Shown piece by piece: positions 1 through 11,200 of a stretch of 33,065 bases of DNA (position 1 is its first letter; every line of letters starts with the position of its first letter). Location: assembly GCA_910584055.1 (NCBI GenBank), contig CAJTZS010000044.1:1-33065 (forward strand), written 5' to 3'. The position numbers and the translations under genes are program-made. This stretch comes from an uncultured Muribaculaceae bacterium. GTDB lineage: Bacteria; Bacteroidota; Bacteroidia; Bacteroidales; Muribaculaceae. The notes under the pieces were generated by a model. That model searched no databases. It was not told where the DNA came from and saw only the letters and a program-made list of their open reading frames with translations.

Positions 1-40
1 AACTGGAGATTTCTGCATCGTGCTTAACATCTAACTTTAT

Positions 41-3000
41 TTAATCTCTATTATAATCCTTTGAAAATTCATCTTCAAGGAAGCGTAAAAGCTGAGGGTT
101 ATCCTCCACAAGAAGAATCGACACACTTTTCTCACGATTTTCCCCTGTATTCTCTCCCCGTCCCTGGGAATACACCGCCAATGTATTGGTTATAAACGTG
201 GGTTGATATTTAACAGGAGCCGAAGCCCCGGCAGCAATGCAGGAAGACTTGTCGAAAGCATCCTGCGTGACGTTTATACGCACCGTGAAAGCGCTCCCTT
301 CCCCTATCGTGCTGACAACCGATATCGAACCCTTATGAATCTCCACAAGTTTCTTGACGGTTGCCAACCCTATTCCCCATCCGGTATGACTGGCATTGTA
401 ACCACGTTTCGTCTGATAATACTTCTTGAAAATATTATCTATCTCCTCAGGCGCAATCCCTATGCCATTGTCTTTCACCTCAAGCTGAAGATAGACATCC
501 CGGTTCTCACCCTCCACAATAGAGGCACGTACATCTATGCAACCGTTCTCGCCCGTATATTTTATTGCGTTGGAGAGAAGATTGCTTATGATACGTTCAA
601 GATATGTTGTGGAATACCATACCTCCTCACCGTTATTCTGCGTCAACACATTTATAGAAATATTTTTCTCAGATGCAGGTCCTCGGAAATAACCAGACAT
701 AGTCTCTATCAGATCAAGCGGGTTCCCCTTCTGCAGGAAGAGCTGGAAATTACCCGATTCCACACGATTGAAGGTAACGAGTTCGTTTATGAGGTCTATC
801 ATCTTGGATGTGTTCGCAATGGCAGTTGACAAACGTTCATGAGACGCTTCCGACATATTCTCCTCCGAAGAAAGATGCTTGAGGGGAGCGAGAATCAAGC
901 TCAACGGAGTTTTGAGTTCATGTGAGATATTTGTAAAGAATTCCATTTTCTCGCGGTTCAGCTCGTCTTTCTGCTCCCGTTCGATCTGATTCAACCTCTT
1001 CTGCTGTTTTTCGCGCATTCGCCAGGTGACAAGGCGATAAACAAAGTAGCACAGGGATATTCCCAACAGGATATAGACAACCCACGCTGTTGACGACAGA
1101 TAATAGGGAGGCGCAATCTTAAGATTAAGTTCGCGTATGGGAGCGGCCTCCCAGTTATCTCCGGAGGTAAGCGCCCTTACCTTAAACACGTATGACCCAT
1201 ACGGAAGCTCCATAGCGGTGAAACGGCGCTGCCCACCGACATCCCTCCATTCTTTGTCGAGACCTTCAATGAATATCTGATATCTCGCATTGGCCGCCCC
1301 CACCGGATCCACGATACCGTAATCTATACTGAAAACTCTTGAATCGGAATAGTTAAGTTCAAGACTTGAAGCGGCATCGAGAGCCGATGAAAGCGGTGAG
1401 TCTTCTGTGCGTGGTGAGATCGGATTGTTATTGAGGGTGAGAAACCATAGATGCACGGGAGAATCTGAATCAGGCCGTTTGGCGATACCGGGATTAAAGG
1501 TGACAAGACCATTAACCGTGCCGCAATAAAGATTGCCATCGGAAGCCTGCATTGTAGAAGAGAAATTAAACTGATTCTCGGGAAGTCCGTCAGCTGTAGT
1601 GAACTTGACGTATGAGAGATTGTCAGGATTAACCTTGAAAAGGCCTCCCGATGTAGTTATCCAGATATTTCCATTGTGATCCTCCATAATGCTGCAGACT
1701 GTGCCCCAATCCGTAGCTTTACCCGCAAACGGTAATATTCTTAAAGACTTTCCGTCAAAGATCTGTATGCCGTCATTGTTCGTGCCTAAGAATATACGTC
1801 CCCTCTTATCCTCGAATATGGTGGTTATATAGTTATCTTTAAGGCCATCCTTGCCATAGGGCTGCTTACCCCAACCCTTTATCTCGTTTGATTTGCCATC
1901 AATACGGAACAGCCCTCGGTTCACCGTTCCCGCCCATATGTTTCCGGCTTTGTCAGCGTGCAGGCAATACACGAAATCTGTGTCAAGCACAGGATGGTTC
2001 ACAGGCATCAGAGTATCTGTGTCTGGATCATAAAACATGAGACCGAGCGTCGTTGCTATCCATAGCTTGCGCCCCTTGCCGTTCTGACGCACAATAGCGA
2101 ATATTGCATTACTTTTAAGTCCGCTGTTGAAGGCCGTGTAATGCCAGTATGCCCCGCTCCTTAAATTGTATCTGAAAAGACCGTTACGGAATGTCCCGAT
2201 CCACATATCCCCGGTCGTTTCATCGTAATAGAGTTCATGAACGTTCGTGCCTATCTCCGGAATTTTGTTAAACCGGGAGATTCTTCTGTCAGCGAGATTC
2301 AATATATTGATTCCTCCATCCTCCGTGGCAAGCCATAGCGCCCCCCTTTCCGGTTCAATTATACGCCTCACCGCCTTTCCTGAAAGGGCATACGAATCAT
2401 AACCCGGAGCGACCCAACGGAATTTCAGAGCATTCCTCAATACAAGGTTAATCCCTCCGAAATATGTGCCTACCCAGATATTGTCGTAGGCATCGGGAAT
2501 TATGCAATAGATGGCATTGTCGGAGAGAGTCCTGGAATTTCCAAACTGCTGCGACACTTTAGATATAATTCCAGTCTCGGGATTTATAGTGGTTATACCC
2601 TTTTCCGTTCCTAAGAAAATAAGACCTTGGGAATCTTCGGCAATTGCCCTGACAGTGCCGTCGGAGAGTCGTGTCTCATCATATATCTCGTTTTTACCGC
2701 TACGGATATCGAGACACATAACTCCCTTCCCATCGCGACCTATCCATAACTTTCCACGGCTATCGAAAAAGAGAGGCACGATTGCATCGAAACCGCTTAA
2801 AAAATTTGAATACAGAGAGGCGTCAAGAATGGTTTCCGAATCCAGGCGGGAGGAATACCACGCGATGGACCGGTCGGTCGCCACATAAATGCGGTTATCG
2901 GGCGATACAGCCATTCCTGCGACATATCCCTCCGATTGGCGCGGAATATGCCTGAATTCCTTTTCTTCCGGAGAGCGGCGAAAGATTCTTGTGCCGGAAC

Positions 3001-3469
3001 ACACTATGGCACCATCTTTTGTCTCTACAATTTTAGCGATATGCTCCCCCTCGACCGAATGATTCTCGAAATCATCGGTATCGCGTCGATAACGGCTTAT
3101 ACCCATATCCGAACCAATCCAGACATTGTTGTCTGAATCCACGAATATTACGCGTATGAAATTATGAGGAATCGATTCCGAATCATCAGGGTTGTTATAA
3201 TACGTCACGAAAGAATAGCCGTCATATTTCGCAAGTCCATTCCGCGTGCCAACCCAAAGAAGACCGTCATGATCGAATGCCATAGACATTATCTGCTGAT
3301 GCGGAAGACCGTTGTCGCTTTTGAGGTGCGTAAAGAAATATGTCTCCTGAGCACACGAAACCACCGGAAGAATACTTCCGATGGCAAAGAATATGATTAT
3401 AAATGAAATAAAGCCAAGGCTCATACCCGAAGACGCGTCACTTCGAGAAAATGGTATTGTTTTCTTCAT
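41..3469 (-). pseudogene. Hybrid two-component sensor (HTCS-type), truncated in the receiver domain
   Basis: Membrane sensor kinase of the SusC/D-linked hybrid two-component type, which senses a glycan fragment in the periplasm. Seen: an N-terminal hydrophobic segment (about residues 17-40), many Reg_prop propeller repeats of the LWVGT/IWIGS kind (about 45-660), a Y_Y_Y-type domain (about 700-785), a membrane helix (about 794-812), HisKA with the phosphorylated His in FFTNISHELKTPL (His850), and an HATPase with N box (SNLLSNAIKY), G1 (DNGIGIAP) and G2 (GWGIGLAT). The receiver begins at SILLVEDNPQ but the frame stops after 1142 residues at KDYNRD. Family members normally continue through the receiver Asp and an AraC-type HTH for roughly 200 more residues. 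No receiver-like continuation is seen in any frame of the 40 bases left. The start overlaps the stop of the preceding enzyme gene (ATGA), so it is co-transcribed with the PUL. Confidence 0.88.
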
Positions 3470-5424
3470 ATCATTATTTTTGTTCTTTCCGATATCCCAT
3501 CAATGTAAAGAGTATCAAGTATATATACTCCTTTCAACCCCGTTACGTCTAATGTGCATTCAAAGTTGTCAGCACCCAGAAACCGTGTCTTCATCCCGGA
3601 GAGATCATACATAGAAACAGAAGCAATGCAGCGTGAAGACTTCACGCTGACATTGCCGTTTTTTATAGTTACCGATGTCTCACTCCGGTTAGCTGAGATA
3701 TCCTTCACCGCACTCCCCTCCATAGGATTGAGTTTGAATTCGGGCCATGTCCATGACTGGCGCAACACGGCATCCGGTATTGTCTCATTTACCACCATTC
3801 CATCGCGGCGGTCACGGATTTCAAGATAGCACCTCATCAGACGGTCCACGGGTGCGGCATCGCATCCGAGCACACTCCATGGGATTGCAATCTCCATGTC
3901 ATAATAAGATGATTTCGTGTTAACTTCAAACCTGATATTTTCAGGCACCGTTACCCCATTCCATTTGTTTGAGTTCCCTTCATAGAATTTCAAAGAACCG
4001 TTCGCATCCATAAAGATGCGGAACATACCTTTTTGCGGATAGGTGTCGCAACAATTGTCAAGGTCAAGGCCCAAGGTTATGCCGTCATCATCCGCCTTGT
4101 CGGTGTAAATCGTGCGGTCCACCACGCGGGCATAGAAATAGAGGTTTTCATTGTCATATAGGAAATCCATAGAGGCGCGGTTACGCGTGGCAGCGCTTCC
4201 CATGAAAATCTGCTGGGCATTTTTCACGGTCCAGTTCTCGCCGGAGAAAGAGGCATCGATCACCGGAGTGCCGAAATCAGCACTAAAACCTTTCTTTGCA
4301 TACCCTTTCATCACATTGATGGCGTTTCCATGTGTTGAATCGCCAATTGAAGAAAGAGCGAATACAGTGCCGTCATCAAGAGCCGAAACAGAGTTCCAAA
4401 GGCCGTGTTGCGTCATGTTCAATCCGAAGGGCTGGCTGACAGCGCGGAAACTTCGCCCGTCGATATCGCCAACAGCCACGAACATATCGAAAAAAGATTC
4501 ACCCTTACCTTGACGGTCGCCCCTGTCACCTTGCCAAGAGGCAATTGTCTCTTTCTTGCCGAGCTTGCGGAGATATGGAGCTGCAGAAATAAATGCCTTC
4601 TCTGCGTCATCGGCAAAAATCATCTCTCTCCTGGAACTGCCGCCATCCACCCATTGAGACCAGTTTTCAGAAAGGGGCGAGCGCACAGTCGTGGCCCTGA
4701 AACTATTACGGCCGGGATGACCGTTATCTTCGATTATCACCACTATCTCATCATTTTCAGTCAAGATTGGCACAGGCATCCCATCACGCGTGCCTGTGCG
4801 ATAACATATACGCACAGGGGCGTTCCAAGTCAGCCCTCCGTCAAACGAACGGCTCATCGATATCTCCTGCTCGTTGGAAGACTGGAAATTATTCTCGTTT
4901 GCAAAGTAACATTGCAGTTCTCCCGAAGGCAATTCAAGGAAACAAGGCTCCCAGCATCCATCGGAAAAGGTAGACTGGGCATCGTATACGAATATAGGGG
5001 AGCTCCATGTCTTGCCGTTATCTGTGCTCCGCGTGACCCTGATACCGAACTTGCGGTCATCGGAATAGGGTGCGGAGGGGCGCGGATTGAATCCAACCAC
5101 GATTGTGCCGTCTTTGAGCTGAATGACATCCGGAACTGCGTAAGGCACCAGCGATGCGCTGCGCATTATAAGTTCCGGAGAAGACCAGCTTGTGCCGTCG
5201 TTCTCACTGTATGACACGGAAATTCCACCCCCGGCTTCCGCCACAGCCATAAGCCTCCCCCCTTGAAGTTGAATTATGCGGGCATAATTCCCAGAGGGGA
5301 AAAGGGTGGTCTTGGAATTTATATCCCAATATATACGCGAACCCTCATATGGGTCATGTTTCGCCGCAAATAGCGATGAAACCAAGACAACTACAAGAAG
5401 AATCGTTAAGTTTATTCGTTTCAT
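3466..5424 (-). CDS. Secreted sialidase-fold (Asp-box) glycosidase with CBM9-like domain
   Basis: Exported 652-residue enzyme of the six-bladed propeller (sialidase/BNR) superfamily. A signal peptide covers about residues 1-20. Asp boxes are visible at about 72-80 (SENDGTSW), 132-140 (STDNGKTW) and 192-200 (SFDGGLTW). A WEP segment (about 158-160) followed by ELPSGELQCYFANE recalls GH93 exo-arabinanases as much as GH33 sialidases. The neighbouring GH43 makes an arabinan-type role attractive, but no family is proven. Residues about 395-555 look like a CBM9/DOMON-type carbohydrate-binding module (ENLYFYARVVD, then an acidic run). The last 60 or so residues (VSMYDLSGMKTRF, GLKGVYILDT) resemble a type IX secretion sorting tail. 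It lies 29 bases after the surface lipoprotein gene and overlaps the sensor kinase gene by 4 bases. Confidence 0.8.
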   Translation of the reverse strand: MKRINLTILLVVVLVSSLFAAKHDPYEGSRIYWDINSKTTLFPSGNYARIIQLQGGRLMAVAEAGGGISVSYSENDGTSWSSPELIMRSASLVPYAVPDVIQLKDGTIVVGFNPRPSAPYSDDRKFGIRVTRSTDNGKTWSSPIFVYDAQSTFSDGCWEPCFLELPSGELQCYFANENNFQSSNEQEISMSRSFDGGLTWNAPVRICYRTGTRDGMPVPILTENDEIVVIIEDNGHPGRNSFRATTVRSPLSENWSQWVDGGSSRREMIFADDAEKAFISAAPYLRKLGKKETIASWQGDRGDRQGKGESFFDMFVAVGDIDGRSFRAVSQPFGLNMTQHGLWNSVSALDDGTVFALSSIGDSTHGNAINVMKGYAKKGFSADFGTPVIDASFSGENWTVKNAQQIFMGSAATRNRASMDFLYDNENLYFYARVVDRTIYTDKADDDGITLGLDLDNCCDTYPQKGMFRIFMDANGSLKFYEGNSNKWNGVTVPENIRFEVNTKSSYYDMEIAIPWSVLGCDAAPVDRLMRCYLEIRDRRDGMVVNETIPDAVLRQSWTWPEFKLNPMEGSAVKDISANRSETSVTIKNGNVSVKSSRCIASVSMYDLSGMKTRFLGADNFECTLDVTGLKGVYILDTLYIDGISERTKIMI

Positions 5425-5453
5425 AATGATATTGCAAAAATAACGAAATGTTT

Positions 5454-6416
5454 TTAATTCACAGTCACTTTGCAGGTGGACTCCACGCTTATCGACGGAT
5501 CTGCCGTTGAAGTTGTTACAAACCGGTATGTCACCGGAGTTGTGAAGTCTTGCGTTGAAACACCGGTCTGCTGCTCGATGCCATCGACATACACCCTCAC
5601 GTTGTCACCGCTAAGGGTAAACTCCGGGGCAAGAGCCGTCACATCGGTTCCTGCCGGGAGGGTGATGTCGAGTTCCGAATACGAATAGTCAAATTCCGTT
5701 CGCTGCAACGTCCCCCTGACACCAGCCAGTGAGAATGTCGAGAATTCTCCATAATTGAGCGTATGCAGCTTATATACCCTTTCAGAGCCTTCATTTGAGA
5801 CAGTCTTGACTTCCAACATATTCGCCAGATTATAGCGAGTGTTGCTCTGATAGGGCTCACCGTCAATAAATACCTGCGTAGACTGCGAAGGGATATAGAA
5901 TTTCAAACGCTGGTTAAGGGCTACATTCCGGTCGGAGTTGCTGAAACGCATTCTTTTTGGGAGAGCCAGCACCCAGTCCTTGTCGCCGTGCAGAGAGGCG
6001 AACACTTCGTCATAGAGCACTTGCGGTGCCGACAGACGCGTAATCTCTGTGACATCATCTATGACCCGAACCCATACGGAGCATGTATCCGAAAGAAGCG
6101 ACAGCCCCTCGTTAGCGTGATTTGTGGCCACACAGACTAATTTATATGTTCCGGGCGTGGAATAGGCATACGTAAAAAGACCCTTGTTGACCACAAGTCC
6201 GGAATTACCTTCGGAAAGGCGTTCATAATCCTGACCTTCGTCACCGGGAAAAACAACCACATTGTCGGCAGATCCGGTGAAACGCATCACCAGAGATTCA
6301 TTTATCTCTGCAATATTTTTATCAAGCTCTATGGCTGCCCTGGGCTGCTCGGCAACCTCATCCGAACATGCCGCCATCACAAGCGCCAACGCCAAGAGCG
6401 GAATATACTTTTTCAT
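5454..6416 (-). CDS. PKD-like surface lipoprotein, probable glycan-binding protein
   Basis: A 320-residue lipoprotein. The signal sequence MKKYIPLLALALVMAAC ends in a lipobox with Cys17. Residues about 25-120 form a PKD-like beta sandwich (PGTYKLVCVATNHANEG is the typical C-terminal strand pair). The rest contains two further beta-rich repeats (about 125-225 and 230-320), each ending in a VYKLHTLN or YRFVTTST strand, as in DUF5018-like proteins. Its place directly downstream of SusC/SusD is where SusE/SusF-type or other surface glycan-binding proteins sit, so binding of the PUL substrate at the cell surface is inferred. No catalytic motif is seen. A 118-bp AT-rich gap holding an inverted repeat separates it from susD and may lower its expression relative to susCD. 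Confidence 0.72.
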   Translation of the reverse strand: MKKYIPLLALALVMAACSDEVAEQPRAAIELDKNIAEINESLVMRFTGSADNVVVFPGDEGQDYERLSEGNSGLVVNKGLFTYAYSTPGTYKLVCVATNHANEGLSLLSDTCSVWVRVIDDVTEITRLSAPQVLYDEVFASLHGDKDWVLALPKRMRFSNSDRNVALNQRLKFYIPSQSTQVFIDGEPYQSNTRYNLANMLEVKTVSNEGSERVYKLHTLNYGEFSTFSLAGVRGTLQRTEFDYSYSELDITLPAGTDVTALAPEFTLSGDNVRVYVDGIEQQTGVSTQDFTTPVTYRFVTTSTADPSISVESTCKVTVN

Positions 6417-6533
6417 AATACTTTGTATTAATGTTTAGTGTTAAATGTTAAATGTGTAATGCCTTGGATTGAATGTGGAATACATTTTAGAATCATTAAT
6501 TAAACATTACACATTCAACATTACACATTATTA

Positions 6534-8249
6534 TCAGTATCCGGGATTCTGGGTGACTACACCGTTAGAGACATCAATTTCCATCTGGGGGATGGGGAAG
6601 ATTTCGTTGATACCCTCGCGGAAATATACACCGCGTTGGTTTGAGCGGGTCTGACTGAATGACTGAAGCACAGATTTAGCCCTTCCCTGACGCACAATAT
6701 CAAAGAACCGATCCCATTCGAACGCGAATTCAATCTCACGCTCCTTCCATATCTGGTCGCGGAGATACCCGTAACCACCACCTATATACAGAGTGGTGCC
6801 GTTGTTGATTTCATTTACCACGCGCTTGTTGCTGTTGAGTTGTTCGAGAGCTTCCGCCCCATTGCCACATTCATTCAAAGCCTCCGCATACATCAGCACA
6901 ACATCGGCATAACGCAGAATCCTTCGATTCTTACCGTTGTCTCCCCCATATACGGGACGGTCCTTGATAGGTGTGTACCATTTAAGCGAAAGTATACGGC
7001 CGGAACCGATTTCCGTGTTCTCCATATCAGGAGTGTATTCATGATGTCCGATAGTGAAATTCCGGCGCACATCCGTGCCATAGATTCTTGTGATGATATC
7101 GCTGATAGAATATATCGGGCTGTCGAGGCTGAAGAGAGTATCGAATATATATCCCCCCTCGTTCACATCTCCGGCAGTTCCGTCACCCGATTCCTTGAAT
7201 ACAATCTCAAAGATAGATCCCTGACAGAATTCACCATCCAGATAGAATTGCTGGTCATAAGTGAGAGGATTGCCATAGGCATCAACATATCTCAAGGAAT
7301 AGGCATTCAGCAGAACAGGGCATAACGACTCGGGGGACTCGTAAGGATCGGTTTCCGCATTGAGTTCACGCGGCTTGAACCATAAAGATTTGCGGAGCGT
7401 TTCCCACTCCATATCTCCATAATTTTCAGGATAATGAAGCATTTCTTTGAGAGACAAGGCATTCCCTTTCACGAAATATCCTCCGAGTTTCACCATCTCC
7501 TGCCATTTGTCGGAAAGAGTTCCCGGAACAGCCTGATACATTAGCACTTTCATCAGCAGAGCGGTAGCCGCGCCGGAACTTGCCTTGCCGGAATTGTTGG
7601 ACGTATATCTGTTCGGGAGCATGATTGCCGCCTCTCGAAGGTCTTTTTCGATATAAGCATATGTATCCTCACGAGAACTTCTCGGAATCACGAGTTTATC
7701 TACCGTTTCAACCTCCGGACGGATCGGCACGCCTCCGAAAGTCTTGGCAAGATTGAAATAGAAATACGCACGGAGAAATTTTGCCTGTCCGAGAATCTCG
7801 CGGATTTCGCGATAGGCCGAATAATCGTTAGTCGAGACTTTTGCGCGGTCTATGTTTGCAATCACCTGATTCACGCGGTGAATCGCCTTATAATAAATTT
7901 CCCATCGGTTGCGTATGAAATTGTTTGAAGTGTTGAAGCGGAAGTGCACCAACTGTCCCATATGGCTCGACAACCCTTCGTCTGTGCCTATCACATGGTC
8001 GCCCAACGCTTCCCCGAAGCGCCAATCGGTATCCTGGATGGCGTCACTCTGCAGAATATCATAAGCGGCATTGAGACTCGCCTGCAGTTTATAACGCGTG
8101 TCATAGAAATCCTTGTCTATATTGTTTCCCTGCACTTCCTGATCAAGGAAATCGTTGCATCCGGTCAAAGCCACGGATCCCAACGCAACCGCGAGGATAC
8201 CGGCTCTTACACCATGTTTACCGAGATTGAATATATTTGAAATTTTCAT
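6534..8249 (-). CDS. susD-like: SusD/RagB family outer-membrane lipoprotein
   Basis: Starch-utilization SusD homologue, 571 residues. It forms the surface lid of the SusC transporter and binds oligosaccharides. The signal sequence ends at LTGC (lipid Cys31), followed by NDFLDQEVQ, the standard start of mature SusD proteins. TPR-type helices such as AKFLRAYFYFNLAKTFGGVPI (the central core of this quoted run is diagnostic) and RYADVVLMYAEALNE are typical. The C-terminal segment has EREIEFAFEWDRFFDIVRQG and ends IFPIPQMEIDVSNG with a final QNPGY, a hallmark of the family. It begins 15 bases after susC, so the two are translationally close and expected to form one complex. Confidence 0.96.
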   Translation of the reverse strand: MKISNIFNLGKHGVRAGILAVALGSVALTGCNDFLDQEVQGNNIDKDFYDTRYKLQASLNAAYDILQSDAIQDTDWRFGEALGDHVIGTDEGLSSHMGQLVHFRFNTSNNFIRNRWEIYYKAIHRVNQVIANIDRAKVSTNDYSAYREIREILGQAKFLRAYFYFNLAKTFGGVPIRPEVETVDKLVIPRSSREDTYAYIEKDLREAAIMLPNRYTSNNSGKASSGAATALLMKVLMYQAVPGTLSDKWQEMVKLGGYFVKGNALSLKEMLHYPENYGDMEWETLRKSLWFKPRELNAETDPYESPESLCPVLLNAYSLRYVDAYGNPLTYDQQFYLDGEFCQGSIFEIVFKESGDGTAGDVNEGGYIFDTLFSLDSPIYSISDIITRIYGTDVRRNFTIGHHEYTPDMENTEIGSGRILSLKWYTPIKDRPVYGGDNGKNRRILRYADVVLMYAEALNECGNGAEALEQLNSNKRVVNEINNGTTLYIGGGYGYLRDQIWKEREIEFAFEWDRFFDIVRQGRAKSVLQSFSQTRSNQRGVYFREGINEIFPIPQMEIDVSNGVVTQNPGY

Positions 8250-8264
8250 AATTATAAAACCTGT

Positions 8265-11200
8265 TTAGAATCCGAACTGAAGGCCGAAAGTGAAGGAACG
8301 TGCCTGAGGATAATTACCATGGTCAACACCCATGCTGAGATTATTTCCCTCTGTGCCGTCAACTTTCCCGACCTCAGGATCGAAACCGTCATATTTTGTA
8401 AAAGTGAGCAGATTGTATGCCGTGGCGGATATTGTAAGCGACTTGAGACCGATACGCTTTATCAACGACTGGTCAAAGGAATACGCCAGACGCAATTCCT
8501 TGAGACGTAGATAAGACCCGTCCTTAACAAAGAAATTGCTTGAACGGAAGTTGCGGGGAGCATCGTTGGCATCAAGGTCAGGTATTTCCGCAGTGGTGTT
8601 AAGCGGGAAATAAGCCCTGTTCTCAGCAACCTGGCCAGACCAGTGTTTGCTGCGTATATCGGCATATACGTTACCCTCGGCTGCATTGTAGAGATAATAG
8701 TCCATCACATTATAGATCTTATTGCCTGTCTGACCTTGGAAGAACATTGAAAGCTCCAGTCCGCCGGATTTGAAGTCGTATTTAAAATTCAGGGGCACGC
8801 CAAACACAAAATCGGGAAGGGGAGAACCGAGGTAAGTGCGGTCTTCGGCCGTGATACGACCATCACCGTTCAGGTCCTTGAAGCGGAAGTCCCCCACACG
8901 GGTTGTCTGTTCGGAATCCATTTTACCCGGTTCATATTGGGCCGATGCGCGAACCTCATCATAAGTCTGGAAAATACCGTCCGTGACATATCCATAGAAA
9001 CTTCCGATGGGACGCCCCACGGCAGTTTTAGTGACATAATCCACAATGCTTCCTTCGGAAAGGTACGCTCCGTAGATCGGTTCATTACCCGTGCCGAGAG
9101 AAGTGACCTTATTCTTGATCCACGAGAGGTTGAAGCCGACATCGAATGAGAACCTGCCCAATGTCTGACGATAAGTGAGGTTTGTTTCGATACCGTAGTT
9201 GCGCACGGCACCGGCATTGGTCATAGGATCGGTTTCAAAACCTGCGGAGAGCACCGTAGGCACGGCAAGGAGCATGTCGGTGGTTTTCTTGTCGAAATAT
9301 TCGAAACCGAAGAGGAGACGGTTGTTGAGGAATGCGAGGTCAAGACCGACATTGTATGTTTCTGTCTTCTCCCACTTGATGTTGTCGTTCCCTATGGTCA
9401 GGGAAGTAAAACCGGGCTGGAGCACGTGTGTGCCCTGGCCGTAAGGATAATTATACTGGCTGACGAGATAGGTATAGCGTGAAAGTTCGTCAATGCGGTT
9501 GTTGCCGAGCTTACCCCATCCCAGACGGAGCTTACCGAGAGAAAGCCATGTCTGGTCTTGGAGGAAACTTTCTGAAGAGAATTTCCAACCTAACGACACT
9601 GACGGGAACGTGCCCCAGCGATTGTCTCTGGAGAACATCGACGAACCGTCGATACGAACGTTCGCCTGCAGAAGATAACGGTCCTTGAAGCTATAATTAA
9701 CACGACCGATGAATCCGACGGCTGTCCAATTGCGGTCAAGACCATATGTCTTGTCGCCGGTGAAACCACTGGAGAGAAACCACTGGTTGGGATTATTGGA
9801 GGGTGTTCCCTTTTTGGTTGATTCCTGCCAGGAGTTCTTGTACCCCTCGGCTGTCTGACCGACAAGGGCAGTCACCGAATTGTAGTCGTTATGCCAGTTG
9901 AATGTAAGCAGGTTGTTTATTTCCCACTTGTTTATTGTGTTACGGTAATTGTAGATAGTGGAAAGATCAGTCATAAGGAAATCTTCTTCAAGAGAGTTGA
10001 CTTCGGTAAACTGAGTGTTTTTCTGCGGGGCCACATAATATGACGCCTTGAACTGATAATTGAAGAATTTGAGAAAATCCGCCGAAAGGGTGGCGTTGAG
10101 GTCAAAACGGTCACGTTTAGTTGACCTGTGGTAGCGGTCGAGCTGAGCCAACGGATGGTTTTCCGTCCAATATCCTTTGGTGTTATAAGTCATCACCATC
10201 GGACTCTGATAGAGGGAGCGTTTCAGCACCGATGAAGACCCTTCGGGGATAAGGTCGCGGTTTTCGTTGGAGTATGAAAGGTTCGCCATCAACGTGAGCC
10301 ATTTTGTAATTTTCTGGTTAATGTTGACGCGTGCGTTGAAACGATTGTAATCGGAGGATTTCACAATACCTTTTTCATTGAAGTACCCGACACTGACAAG
10401 GAATTTAGTATTTTCGTTACCTCCGCTTACTGCGAGGTTATACTGCTGTTTAATACCCGTGCGGGTGATTGCATCCCACCAATTGGCGGGAGAGTTACGT
10501 GCGATAGTGTCTACAAGAAAATGTTTATGGTCATCGTAGGCATAAGAGCCGTCCGGTTGTTTTGTCTGATACAGGTGTCCATCGGCAGAATAGAGGGATG
10601 TGCCGTTTATATAATCCTGCATGAGGGCATAATCTTCCGTGCCCATTACCTTAAGTTTCTTCCAAGGATTGGAAAAGCCGACATAGCTGTCGAAATTCAC
10701 CGACACCTTCCCGGCCTCACCCTGCTTCGTTGTTATCACAACAACTCCGTTGGCTGCACGTGCGCCATACACTGCGGAAGAAGCGGCATCCTTGAAAATC
10801 TCGATATTCGCGATATCGTTGTTGCTTATATGTGTTATGTCATCCACGATGAAACCATCGACCACATAAAGAGGATCTGCATCATTGACCGTGCCGGTGC
10901 CACGGATCTTGATTGTCGTTGCGCCACCCGGGGCACCGCTGTTCTGGATTATATTCACGCCCGAGGCTTTCCCCTGAAGAGCCTGCAGCACGGATGAAGT
11001 GGGGACACTGCTGACTTCTTTGCCGCTGACGGAAGAAATAGAGCCTGTAACATCGCTCTTGCGCTGCACACCATAACCCACAACAATTACCTCATCAAGA
11101 AGTTTTTCGTTTGAAGACATATTGACATTAATCTCGGTGCGCCCGTTGATTTTCTGTTCAATGGTTTCGTAACCGACACCTGAGAAGACAAGCGTACCAT

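Noticed and set aside
4405..5214. 269-codon plus-strand open frame
   Set aside because: Lies wholly antisense to the Asp-box enzyme, has no family features, and the opposite strand has clear Asp boxes and a CBM9-like module.
10521..10997. 158-codon plus-strand open frame
   Set aside because: Antisense to the SusC plug and first barrel strands; no signal, domain or promoter.
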